Program-made: the position numbers and the translations under genes
DNA from: Actinobacteria bacterium UBA5176
GTDB taxonomy: Bacteria; Actinomycetota; UBA4738
Direction of reading: 5' to 3'
Assembly (NCBI GenBank): GCA_002413305.1
Contig: DHWS01000119.1
Span: forward strand, 1-5,035
Length of the DNA stretch: 5,035 nt
Notes under the pieces: model-generated
The model's database searches: none
Told to the model about the DNA's origin: nothing
Seen by the model: only the letters and a program-made list of their open reading frames with translations
Shown here: in pieces, positions 1 through 5,035 of the stretch
Numbering within the stretch: the first letter of the stretch is position 1
Layout: each line of letters begins with the position of its first letter

Positions 1-692
1 CGGCACTGCAGCCAACCCGGAGCGGGGCGGCCGCGGCCGTGTACGGTCAGCTCGATGGTGGGCACCCACCGCAGGGTCTCCATCAGATGGAACATGGTGG
101 GCGGGAACGAGTCGGCGAACAGTGGCAGCGACATCGAGTCCGCCTCCCGGCCGTCTTCGAACCGGATCCACCCCTCCATCAGTCCCCGCCCGCTGCGGAG
201 GCCGACTGCGAACCCGGCCGATTCGGGCGTCAGCCGCAGGTCGAACTGTCGCATGAACTCGGGCGCGACGGGACCGGTGGCCGGGACGCAGGCCTCCGGC
301 GACGGGATCTCGGGGCGCTCGGCGTGGACGATCGTCGGGCCGTCCATCGCGCCGAGGTCGCCGAACGTCCCGGTCACGTGCACCCGCCGCTGGCCCTCCT
401 GTTCGAGCCACGCCACGCCGGTCGAATGTCCCTTCCCGACCCGGAACGTGTCCACGCCCACCTCGATCCGGCCCGGGGAGATGCGGCCGGCGAAGTGGGC
501 GGAGACCGCGACCGGATCCGGATGGGGGAGCTCCCGGCGCAGAGCGGACAGCGCGATCGACAGGAGGTAGCCGCCGTTGGGAGCCGAGCCGATGTTCCAC
601 TTCGGCTCGACCTCCGCGGTGAAGCGGTGGTCACCCGCCGGACGTACGGCGACGCCACGGTCGAACGCGAACCCGGCCTCCGACCCACTCAC
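1..692 (-). CDS. TesB-like acyl-CoA thioesterase (double hotdog), 3' end outside the window
   Basis: This reading frame is open from position 692 to the left edge and gives 230 residues without a stop. The N-terminal half holds the segment WNIGSAPNGGYLLSIALSAL (residues 32-51), the substrate-pocket motif of TesB-like thioesterases, followed by SAHFAGRISPGRIEV. The C-terminal half holds LFADSFPPTMF, WVPTIELTVHGRGRPAPGWL (residues 209-228), typical of the second hotdog repeat. Known family members hydrolyse acyl-CoA to free acid and CoA in the cytosol and run about 260-270 residues, so roughly 30-40 residues are probably missing. The substrate chain length cannot be told. I chose GTG at 692, with GAGGA 4 bases upstream. 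An in-frame TTG at 719-717 overlaps the stop of the upstream oxidase gene as TTGA and would add 9 residues. Either start implies co-transcription, and the TTG would imply translational coupling. The family call is firm; the start is not. Confidence 0.9.
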   Translation of the reverse strand, partial: MSGSEAGFAFDRGVAVRPAGDHRFTAEVEPKWNIGSAPNGGYLLSIALSALRRELPHPDPVAVSAHFAGRISPGRIEVGVDTFRVGKGHSTGVAWLEQEGQRRVHVTGTFGDLGAMDGPTIVHAERPEIPSPEACVPATGPVAPEFMRQFDLRLTPESAGFAVGLRSGRGLMEGWIRFEDGREADSMSLPLFADSFPPTMFHLMETLRWVPTIELTVHGRGRPAPGWLQC

Positions 693-715
693 GGGATCCT
701 CGACCCGGTCCGGTC

Positions 716-1783
716 TCAAGCCCCGTCCACGAGCACCGTGATCCGCTGGACCTCGTTGTTCGAATAGCCGCCCAGGTTCCAGGGAGCGGTCAGCGGCTGG
801 TCGCGTCCGGTGGCGTCCCGGGCCCGGCAGCAGAGCTCGTACACCCCCGGCCCCGGGACCCACTCGAAGGACCAGGGGTACCAGGCGAACGGGGAGGGCG
901 GTTCGCCCAGCGCGGCGGGCTCCCAGGAGTCCCCGCCGTCGGCGCTGACCTCCACCAGCTCGATCGGCCCCCATCCGGACCAGGCGCGGCCCTCCAGCAC
1001 GCAGGGCCCCGGCGACAGGACGCGGTTCCGGGTCAGGAAGTCGGGGATGCCGGGCGGGACCATCAGCGCTCGCGGCACGATGCGGGTGACCGGCGTGCCG
1101 GGTTCGTCCTCGGTCATGCGGTACCGGTAGCCCTTCGACTGCTGGTAGCCGGCGAAGGGTTCGGTGGCCACGGTGATCCGGTGCAGCCACTTCACGCTGG
1201 TCATCCCGTACCAGCCCGGCACCAGGAGTCGAAGCGGGAATCCGTGTTGCGGTGGGAGCGGCCGCCCTTCCAGCGCGTAGACGAGCAGAAGCTCTTCCCG
1301 GAGCGCCTCCTCGATGGTCAGGCTCCGTTCGTACGCGTGCTCGAGGCCGCCTTCGACCCCGCGGTCGGCCCCGGCGAACACCACCTCCAGGGCGTCGGCC
1401 TCCAGGCCGGCTTCCCGCAGCAGGGGGCCGAGCGGGGTCCCCGTCCATTCGCCGGTCCCGACGGCCTCCCGGACCCAGGGCTGGCTGATCGGGCGCGGAT
1501 CGAGCTGCGCCCGACCGTTCCCCGCGCACTCCATGGTCACGGCCACCGTGACCGCCGGCCTGGCCCTCAGGTCCTGCATGGTGAGCGTGAGTGGACGGGC
1601 CACGCTTCCCCCGACCTCCAGCCTCCATGTGTCCGGGTCGACCGCCGGGATGTCGAAGTGGGTGAGCAGGTAGTGCAGGCCGACCGGGGTGATCGGATAC
1701 CGGAGCGCCTCCAGGGGCATGCCGTGATTCCGGGTGGCGAGTTGAAGCTCCTCCCGGCTGAAGTCTGTCGTTCCGTCCCTCAT
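716..1783 (-). CDS. Molybdopterin-dependent sulfite-oxidase family enzyme, heme-free
   Basis: The 355-residue protein matches the bacterial sulfite oxidase architecture: an oxidoreductase molybdopterin-binding domain (about residues 30-205) followed by the Ig-like Mo-cofactor dimerisation domain (about 235-350). Visible signatures are MECAGNGR with Cys86, the expected molybdenum ligand; EWTGTPLGPLL; GADRGVEGG; the strongly conserved stretch PPQHGFPLRLLVPGWYGMTS (177-196) followed by VKWLHRI; and WSGWGPIELVEVSADGG plus PWNLGGYSNNEVQRI in the second domain. Family members oxidise sulfite to sulfate or related substrates with the Mo-pyranopterin cofactor. There is no cytochrome b5 domain, no c-type heme motif and no Sec or Tat signal, so it is predicted cytosolic with an unknown electron acceptor. 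The frame stays open to 1912, but family-like sequence (ELQLATRNHGMPLEALRYP) begins just after 1783, and an upstream start would run into the divergent gene. ATG at 1792 is a close alternative. The thioesterase gene follows immediately. Confidence 0.94.
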   Translation of the reverse strand: MRDGTTDFSREELQLATRNHGMPLEALRYPITPVGLHYLLTHFDIPAVDPDTWRLEVGGSVARPLTLTMQDLRARPAVTVAVTMECAGNGRAQLDPRPISQPWVREAVGTGEWTGTPLGPLLREAGLEADALEVVFAGADRGVEGGLEHAYERSLTIEEALREELLLVYALEGRPLPPQHGFPLRLLVPGWYGMTSVKWLHRITVATEPFAGYQQSKGYRYRMTEDEPGTPVTRIVPRALMVPPGIPDFLTRNRVLSPGPCVLEGRAWSGWGPIELVEVSADGGDSWEPAALGEPPSPFAWYPWSFEWVPGPGVYELCCRARDATGRDQPLTAPWNLGGYSNNEVQRITVLVDGA

Positions 1784-1790
1784 GCCGTCC

Positions 1791-1819
1791 ATTCTGCCCG
1801 ATGCGCGAGCAGCGGTCGA
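1791..1819 (-). promoter_or_regulatory. Candidate promoter of the sulfite-oxidase gene (leaderless)
   Basis: Read on the minus strand, TCGACC (1819-1814) and CAGAAT (1796-1791) are separated by exactly 17 bases, near the housekeeping sigma consensus TTGACA/TATAAT (about four matches in each box). CAGAAT ends 7 bases before ATG 1783, so transcription would begin at or next to the start codon. This fits the lack of a clear Shine-Dalgarno sequence and favours ATG 1783 over ATG 1792, which would overlap the -10 box. Inference from sequence alone. Confidence 0.45.
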
Positions 1820-1830
1820 CCGTGCGCTCG
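1806..1830. repeat. Imperfect palindrome in the divergent promoter region, possible operator
   Basis: The perfect 10-bp palindrome CGGTCGACCG (1813-1822) is flanked by a second inverted pair, CGAGC (1806-1810) and GCTCG (1826-1830), with spacers of 2 and 3 bases. It lies midway between the divergent oxidase and small-protein genes and covers the proposed minus-strand -35 box. This is the usual layout of a regulator-binding site in a divergent intergenic region. GC-rich DNA yields short palindromes by chance, so support is modest, and no regulator gene is in the window. Confidence 0.35.
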
Positions 1831-1851
1831 GCGAACGGAGCCGCCGGTCGG

Positions 1852-1857
1852 TACCAT
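1852..1857 (+). promoter_or_regulatory. Candidate -10 box for the small-protein gene (leaderless)
   Basis: TACCAT fits the actinobacterial TANNNT -10 pattern and ends 8 bases before ATG 1866, so the transcript would start at or within a base or two of the start codon. No good -35 hexamer is present at 17-18 bases upstream (CGGCGA or TCGGCG), which is common in actinobacterial promoters. A 6-bp inverted repeat, CGCCGG (1842-1847) with CCGGCG (1858-1863), brackets the box. Confidence 0.4.
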
Positions 1858-1865
1858 CCGGCGAG

Positions 1866-2162
1866 ATGACGGCCGATCGGATGGAGCTCCGTGTGGGCGA
1901 GGAGCGCGCCATTCACCTCCCGAACGGGGGTGCGTGGCACGCGCAGATCGAAGGGATGGCCTCGGCCGTTTCGGTGCGCAAGCTCTGGAAGGCCGATCCG
2001 TATCCCGACGACGATCGGGGCGACGAGGCGGCGCCGAAGAGCCCGCCGGTGGACGAGGTGTTCATGGTGAGGGGCACGGGTCCGGGTTCGGCCACCGTTC
2101 GGTTCGTCGCGGAGGCGTGCGGGGACCTCGCCCGCGAAGTCTCCGTGACCGTGCGACTCTGA
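1866..2162 (+). CDS. Small beta-rich protein of unknown function, possibly Ig-like/chagasin-like fold
   Basis: I do not recognise this 98-residue protein with certainty. It starts with alternating hydrophobic segments (MELRVGEERAIHLP, residues 6-19). A proline- and acid-rich loop follows (KADPYPDDDRGDEAAPKSPP, 42-61). It ends with VFMVRGTGPGSATVRFVAEA (66-85) and the strand EVSVTVRL. The pattern of a GTGPGSATVRF turn followed by a terminal hydrophobic strand recalls chagasin/I42-type cysteine-protease inhibitors and other Ig-like domains. The diagnostic inhibitor motifs NPTTG and RPW are not evident, so an inhibitor role is only a hypothesis. There is no signal peptide or membrane segment, so it is predicted cytosolic. 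ATG 1866 was chosen because a TACCAT box lies 8 bases upstream and no Shine-Dalgarno is seen; ATG 1881 is an alternative. An in-frame ATG at 1782 is rejected because it lies inside the divergent gene's start. The M20 gene follows after 49 bases. Confidence 0.7.
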   Translation: MTADRMELRVGEERAIHLPNGGAWHAQIEGMASAVSVRKLWKADPYPDDDRGDEAAPKSPPVDEVFMVRGTGPGSATVRFVAEACGDLAREVSVTVRL

Positions 2163-2194
2163 CCGCCGCAGCCCTGAGCCCGGGGCCGGGTCGA

Positions 2195-2203
2195 AAAGGA
2201 GGG
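2195..2203 (+). promoter_or_regulatory. Strong ribosome binding site of the M20 amidohydrolase
   Basis: AAAGGAGGG places the core GGAGG (2198-2202) 9 bases before ATG 2212, close to ideal complementarity with the 16S rRNA 3' end. It fixes the start of the amidohydrolase and suggests high translation, in contrast to the leaderless-looking gene just upstream. Confidence 0.85.
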
Positions 2204-2211
2204 ACGCACTC

Positions 2212-3396
2212 ATGACGCTGTTCGACGAAGCTCGCGACCTGCTGGACGACGCGGTGGCGCTCCGCCGGCGGATCCACCGCCATCCCGAGGTCGGACTCGA
2301 TCTCCCCGAGACGCAGACGGCGGTGCTCGAGGCGCTGGACGGGCTGGGCTACGAGATCCGGACCGGCCAGAAGACGACCTCGGTGACCGCGACGCTGGAC
2401 GGCGCGCACTCCGGTCCCACGGTGCTGCTGCGGGGCGACATGGACGCGCTTCCCATGCCGGAGAACACCGGGCTGGACTTCGCGTCCGAGGTCCCGGGCG
2501 CGATGCACGCCTGCGGTCACGACACCCACACCGCGATGCTGGCCACCGCGGCGAAGCTCATCGCCACCCACCGGGACGACCTCCACGGCCGCGTCCTGCT
2601 GATGTTCCAGCCCGGGGAGGAGGGGTACTTCGGCGCGAAGATCATGATCGAGGAGGGTCTGCTGGACGGCGACCGGGCCCCGGCGGCGGCGTTCGCCATC
2701 CACCAGACCTCGCACACGCGGTCCGGGTTCGTGGAGACGAAGCCCGGTCCACTGTGCGCGTCGGCTGACACCCTGCTGATCGAGGTGCTAGGGCGCGGTG
2801 GCCACGCGTCGGCGCCGTACCTGGCGCTGGACCCGATCGCGGTGGCCGCGGAGATCACACTGGCCCTCCAGGTCATGGTCACCCGCAGGCTGAACGTGTT
2901 CGACCCGGCCGTGATCACGATCGCGCACATCGACGCGGGCACCACCGACAACGTCATCCCCGAGGTGGCCAGCCTCGAAGGCACGCTCCGCGCTCTCTCG
3001 CAGGAAACCAGGTCCCGGGCCATCGAGCACGCCCACCGGCTGGTCGAGGGAATCGCCTCGGCCCACGGGATGGGGGCGAAGCTCACCGTCGACGCCGGCT
3101 ATCCGCCCACGATCAACGACGACGCCATGGCCGGGTTCGCCCTGGACGTGGCCAAGGAGGTCCTGGGCGAGGAGAACGCCGCGCTCCAGGACGACCCGCT
3201 CATGGGCGCGGAGGACTTCTCCTACGTCCTGCAGCGGGTCCCGGGCGCGATGGTACGGCTGGGGACCGCGCCGCCGGGCGTCGAGAACCCGGCCCCCAAC
3301 CATTCGAACCGGATGATCCGCGACGAGCAGGCCATGGCCTCCGGGATCGCGCTCTACGCGGGGTGGGGGCTGCGGTTCCTCGACGGCTCGCGCTGA
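2212..3396 (+). CDS. M20D family metallo-amidohydrolase (N-acyl amino acid / hippurate hydrolase type)
   Basis: The 394-residue protein is full length for peptidase family M20D, the group of hippurate hydrolases, N-acyl-L-amino acid amidohydrolases, IAA-amino acid hydrolases and AbgB. Motifs in order are RRRIHRHPEVGLDLPETQ (18-35), RGDMDALPMPE (74-84), AMHACGHDTHTAML (97-110), MFQPGEEGYFGAK (131-143), GRGGHASAP (194-202) in the lid/dimerisation domain (about 183-296), DDPLMGAEDFSYVL (327-340) and NHSNRM (363-368). The expected metal ligands Cys101, His103, Glu137, His164 and His364 are all present, with Glu136 as the likely catalytic base. The enzyme should therefore be active and bind two divalent metal ions. 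The family cleaves the amide bond between an acyl group and an amino acid; the exact substrate is not readable. There is no signal peptide, so it is predicted cytosolic. It sits between the small-protein gene and the sigma-factor gene (41-base gap), all in one direction, so a shared transcript is plausible. Confidence 0.95.
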   Translation: MTLFDEARDLLDDAVALRRRIHRHPEVGLDLPETQTAVLEALDGLGYEIRTGQKTTSVTATLDGAHSGPTVLLRGDMDALPMPENTGLDFASEVPGAMHACGHDTHTAMLATAAKLIATHRDDLHGRVLLMFQPGEEGYFGAKIMIEEGLLDGDRAPAAAFAIHQTSHTRSGFVETKPGPLCASADTLLIEVLGRGGHASAPYLALDPIAVAAEITLALQVMVTRRLNVFDPAVITIAHIDAGTTDNVIPEVASLEGTLRALSQETRSRAIEHAHRLVEGIASAHGMGAKLTVDAGYPPTINDDAMAGFALDVAKEVLGEENAALQDDPLMGAEDFSYVLQRVPGAMVRLGTAPPGVENPAPNHSNRMIRDEQAMASGIALYAGWGLRFLDGSR

Positions 3397-3418
3397 GTCC
3401 GCGAGCGTGTATGCGGCC

Positions 3419-3426
3419 GGGAGGGG
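3419..3426 (+). promoter_or_regulatory. Ribosome binding site supporting the sigma-factor start
   Basis: GGGAGGGG lies in the short gap after the amidohydrolase, 11 bases before ATG 3438. The spacing is slightly long, but this is the best purine-rich site near any candidate start. Alternatives at ATG 3411 (which would lie upstream of this site) and ATG 3447 (20 bases away) fit less well. No convincing promoter is seen in the 41-base gap. Confidence 0.5.
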
Positions 3427-3437
3427 TTCGCGCGTTC

Positions 3438-3989
3438 ATGCCGCATATGGGACACGCCGCTGCCACCACGTCCGCCTCCGCCGAAGAGGGGCACGCGCCC
3501 GTGCCCGCCGACCCGGCGGTCACATTCGAGGCCTTCTTCGACCAGCACCACGAACGGTTGTACCGGGCCCTGTGGCTCATGACCCGCAACCGCCACGAGG
3601 CCGAGGAGATCGCTCAGGACGCGTTCCTCAAGGTGTGGGAGCGGTGGGACCGGGTGGCCTCGCTGGACGAGCCGGGCGGGTACCTGTACCGAACCGCCAT
3701 GAACGTCTTCCGGAGCCGTCGCCGCCGGTCGGCCGTGGCCCTTCGCCGCGCCGTCCGGCAGCTGCCGCGCGACGACGAGCTCGAAGCGGTGGAGGAGCGG
3801 GACGTGGTGATCCGCGCGCTGGCCGGGCTCGCGACCCGGCAGCGGGCCGCGATCGTCCTGACCGACCTCCTCGGCATGTCGTCCGAAGAGGCGGGCGAGG
3901 CGCTCGGAATCCGGGGCGGGACGGTTCGCGTGCTGCTCGGGCGGGCGAGGGCCGCACTCAGACAGGAGATGGGTGATCGACATGAGTGA
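3438..3989 (+). CDS. ECF-type RNA polymerase sigma factor (sigma-70 family, group IV)
   Basis: The 183-residue protein has only the two domains of extracytoplasmic-function sigma factors. Sigma region 2 covers about residues 30-96: FEAFFDQHHERLYRALWLMT, EAEEIAQDAFLKVWERW, then YLYRTAMNVFRSRRRR, the DNA-melting and -10 recognition part. Sigma region 4 covers about 121-177: VIRALAGLATRQRAAIVLTD, then MSSEEAGEALGIRGGTVRVL, the helix-turn-helix for the -35 element, ending LLGRARAALR. It should direct RNA polymerase to a small regulon in response to a signal relayed by its partner. An N-terminal tail of about 28 residues, rich in Ala, Ser and His, precedes region 2 and is uncertain because the start is uncertain. 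There is no C-terminal SnoaL-type domain as in ECF41. The stop overlaps the next gene by 8 bases, the usual arrangement for a sigma and its regulator. No typical ECF autoregulatory promoter was found upstream. Confidence 0.94.
   Translation: MPHMGHAAATTSASAEEGHAPVPADPAVTFEAFFDQHHERLYRALWLMTRNRHEAEEIAQDAFLKVWERWDRVASLDEPGGYLYRTAMNVFRSRRRRSAVALRRAVRQLPRDDELEAVEERDVVIRALAGLATRQRAAIVLTDLLGMSSEEAGEALGIRGGTVRVLLGRARAALRQEMGDRHE
3972..3978 (+). promoter_or_regulatory. Ribosome binding site of the anti-sigma-position gene, inside the sigma gene
   Basis: GGTGATC is identical to the 3' part of the consensus anti-Shine-Dalgarno complement (AGGAGGTGATC). If aligned that way, it puts the effective spacing to ATG 3982 at about 8 bases. 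It lies within the last codons of the sigma gene, so ribosomes ending the sigma gene could restart directly. AGGAG at 3964-3968 could instead serve a GTG at 3973, adding three residues. Confidence 0.6.
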
Positions 3990-4890
3990 CGTGAGCGATC
4001 TGAAGGAACCTCTGGAGCGGGCGTCGAAGCTCGTTTCGAACCCGGCCGACCCGTACGGGCGGCTGGCGGCCAGGCGAACGAAGAAGCGACGGAACGAACG
4101 TCTGACCGCCGGGTTCGTCGCCCTGGCCGTGGCCGGCGCGGCGATCGGCGTGACCGCCGCAGCGTTGCATTCGACCAGCCGGCACCACCGGACGATCGCC
4201 GGCTCGGGTTTCGTAGCCCCCGGGCTTGCGCCGGGCCAGTACCTCTACCAGCAGCAGGTCATCCAGGGCGTCTCCGACGCCGGGGGCGGTGTCGTGATCC
4301 AGACGTGGTGGGCTTCCGACGGATCGGGGCGGATCAGCGAGGACTGTCCGGACCCGTGCAGCTACGGAGCGAACACAGGGACCTTCGGCCCCGGGAAGTT
4401 CCCCGCCGACAGCGACGTCTCGGGTCTGTCTACTGACCCGAACGTCCTGTATGACCAGATGGTCCAGCGGACAAGCCCCACCGGCTCCTCTCCCGAGCCG
4501 GACTTCTCGCCAGGCCCCTACCTCGCTCCCGGCGTCACCGCCGGCAGCCTTCGGGTGGCTGTCGAGACGCTGCTCATGGACGCGAACGGCTCGCCCGACC
4601 TTCGTGCGGCGCTCTTCCAGGTTGCCGAGCGCATCCCGGGCGTCCAGATCACCGAAGACACGACCGACCCGGCCGGACGGCCGGCGACCCGCCTCGACTT
4701 CCCGGAGCTTCCCGAGGGTGGACACCCGATCCTGTACGGCGACCCGTCCACCGGGCAGCTAATGGCTGATTCGTTCTCGGTCGCTTCGCGAGGCTACGTC
4801 CTGTACAACGAAGGGATCGTCGACTCGACCGACGCGGTGCCCACCGGCGACCAATGGCTGTTCCCTCCAGCGGCCACGCCGTCCCCGTAG
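3982..4890 (+). CDS. Single-pass membrane protein in anti-sigma position, CU044_5270-family-like
   Basis: The 302-residue protein has a short cytoplasmic N-terminus (1-40) rich in Arg and Lys (AARRTKKRRNER), one transmembrane helix (about 41-63, LTAGFVALAVAGAAIGVTAA), and a large outer domain. The outer domain shows APGQYLYQQQ (83-92), WWASDGSGR (109-117), LSTDPNVLYDQM (149-160), an ETLLMDANGSPDLRAALFQV segment (195-214) and RIPGVQITEDTTDPAGRPAT (217-236). That order of motifs matches what I recall of CU044_5270 family proteins, which are encoded next to actinobacterial ECF sigma factors. By position it may hold the sigma factor at the membrane or sense envelope conditions. There is no zinc anti-sigma motif (HxxxCxxC), and the cytoplasmic part is short, so direct sigma binding is an inference. 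Cys122 and Cys126 (DCPDPC) are the only cysteines, both outside, and could form a disulfide. Overlap with the sigma gene implies coupled translation. Confidence 0.78.
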   Translation: MSDVSDLKEPLERASKLVSNPADPYGRLAARRTKKRRNERLTAGFVALAVAGAAIGVTAAALHSTSRHHRTIAGSGFVAPGLAPGQYLYQQQVIQGVSDAGGGVVIQTWWASDGSGRISEDCPDPCSYGANTGTFGPGKFPADSDVSGLSTDPNVLYDQMVQRTSPTGSSPEPDFSPGPYLAPGVTAGSLRVAVETLLMDANGSPDLRAALFQVAERIPGVQITEDTTDPAGRPATRLDFPELPEGGHPILYGDPSTGQLMADSFSVASRGYVLYNEGIVDSTDAVPTGDQWLFPPAATPSP

Positions 4891-4903
4891 CCTCGATCCG
4901 CGC

Positions 4904-5035
4904 TCACGAAGGGTCCGGCCCGACCATCTTCTCGGGCCGGACCCATTCGTCGTGCTCCTCCGCGGTGAGGTAGCCGAGGGCGAGCGCCGCTTCCTTGAGG
5001 GTCGTGCCTTCGTGGTGGGCCTTCTTCGCGATCTC
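4904..5035 (-). CDS. fumC: Class II fumarate hydratase, C-terminal 43 codons only
   Basis: This fragment enters from the right edge and reads [20 protein letters not shown] (residues 1-20 of the visible part), then [20 protein letters not shown] ending in PDPS and TGA. The [16 protein letters not shown] and [10 protein letters not shown] motifs are the standard C-terminal small domain of FumC, the oxygen-stable, iron-free fumarase of the citric acid cycle that interconverts fumarate and malate in the cytosol. Related superfamily members such as aspartase have a similar C-terminus but less often the exact VRPExMVGP ending. The catalytic residues lie outside the window. It is convergent with the sigma/anti-sigma pair, with only 13 bases between the two stop codons. 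Confidence 0.9.
   Translation of the reverse strand, partial: EIAKKAHHEGTTLKEAALALGYLTAEEHDEWVRPEKMVGPDPS
4911..4944. terminator. Perfect 13-bp inverted repeat, probable hairpin terminator of the plus-strand unit
   Basis: GGGTCCGGCCCGA (4911-4923) and TCGGGCCGGACCC (4932-4944) are exact reverse complements with an 8-base loop, CCATCTTC. The hairpin begins 20 bases after the TAG of the anti-sigma-position gene, as expected for a terminator between convergent units. It has no T-tract on either strand, so it would be a stem-only terminator of the kind proposed in actinobacteria. On the minus strand it lies within the last fumC codons, before the stop, so ending transcription there would make a stopless message; activity for the plus strand is more likely. 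Confidence 0.6.

Noticed and set aside
39..767. Plus-strand open frames of up to 242 codons over the left end
   Set aside because: They lie antisense to the thioesterase, whose frame shows clear family motifs. Their translations are Arg/Pro/Gly-rich with no domain pattern, as expected of GC-rich shadow frames.
1784..1912. N-terminal extension of the oxidase frame up to 1912
   Set aside because: The extra residues are Ser/Arg-rich with no family similarity, and they would overlap the divergent small-protein gene and both candidate promoters.
2178..2190. CCCGG/CCGGG inverted repeat before the amidohydrolase as an attenuator
   Set aside because: Five-base arms with a two-base loop are too short to form a meaningful hairpin and are expected by chance in this GC-rich spacer.
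1181..2215. A 344-codon plus-strand open frame
   Set aside because: It runs antisense through the sulfite-oxidase active-site region and then out of frame across the small gene. Its composition is low-complexity and no motif is visible.
2062..3303. Minus-strand open frames of 171-217 codons over the amidohydrolase
   Set aside because: The plus-strand M20D gene is complete with all metal ligands and a strong ribosome site; the opposite frames have no recognisable content.
3306..3328. GAACC at 3306-3310 as the -35 of an ECF autoregulatory promoter
   Set aside because: No CGT-type -10 motif occurs at the required 16-17 bases downstream, and the site lies within conserved coding sequence at the hydrolase 3' end.
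3363..3437. Earlier starts of the sigma factor (GTG 3363 or ATG 3411)
   Set aside because: 3363 lies inside the hydrolase gene; 3411 precedes the only good ribosome site; and the added residues do not resemble sigma region 2 or a known extension.
3354..4725. Minus-strand open frames of 209 and 255 codons over the sigma and membrane-protein genes
   Set aside because: Both are antisense to well-supported genes and carry only His/Arg/Gly-rich shadow translations.

Overview
The window is GC-rich, tightly packed bacterial DNA. Base composition, frequent GTG/leaderless-type starts, an ECF sigma factor paired with a single-pass partner of the CU044_5270 type, and the style of the TesB-like thioesterase and heme-free sulfite oxidase all suggest an actinobacterium (Actinomycetota). 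The family cannot be resolved from this much sequence, and no mobile element, RNA gene or CRISPR array is visible.

Layout. Minus strand, 1-1783: a molybdopterin sulfite-oxidase-type enzyme (716-1783), followed downstream by a double-hotdog TesB-like acyl-CoA thioesterase (start about 692, running off the left edge). Their junction is tight and looks like a two-gene operon. An 82-base divergent spacer (1784-1865) separates this unit from the plus-strand genes. The spacer holds a promoter-like TCGACC-17-CAGAAT on the minus strand, a TACCAT -10-like box on the plus strand, and an imperfect palindrome centred near 1818. Both divergent genes look leaderless.

Plus strand, 1866-4890: a 98-residue beta-rich protein of unknown function, a peptidase family M20D amidohydrolase (2212-3396) with a near-perfect ribosome binding site, then an ECF sigma factor (3438-3989) whose last 8 bases overlap a single-pass membrane protein (3982-4890) in the anti-sigma position. 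The four genes are co-directional with gaps of 49, 41 and -8 bases and could share a transcript.

Right edge: the last 43 codons of a class II fumarase (fumC) enter from the right on the minus strand, convergent with the sigma/anti-sigma pair. A perfect 13-bp inverted repeat lies inside the last fumC codons, 20 bases past the plus-strand stop, and probably ends plus-strand transcription.

How the genes may work together: the sigma factor and membrane protein form an envelope-signal regulatory pair. The oxidase, thioesterase and amidohydrolase are metabolic enzymes with no shared pathway evident from sequence. The least understood items are the small beta-rich protein next to the hydrolase, the palindrome between the divergent units, and the hairpin inside fumC. 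Nothing here is clear evidence of a wholly new system.
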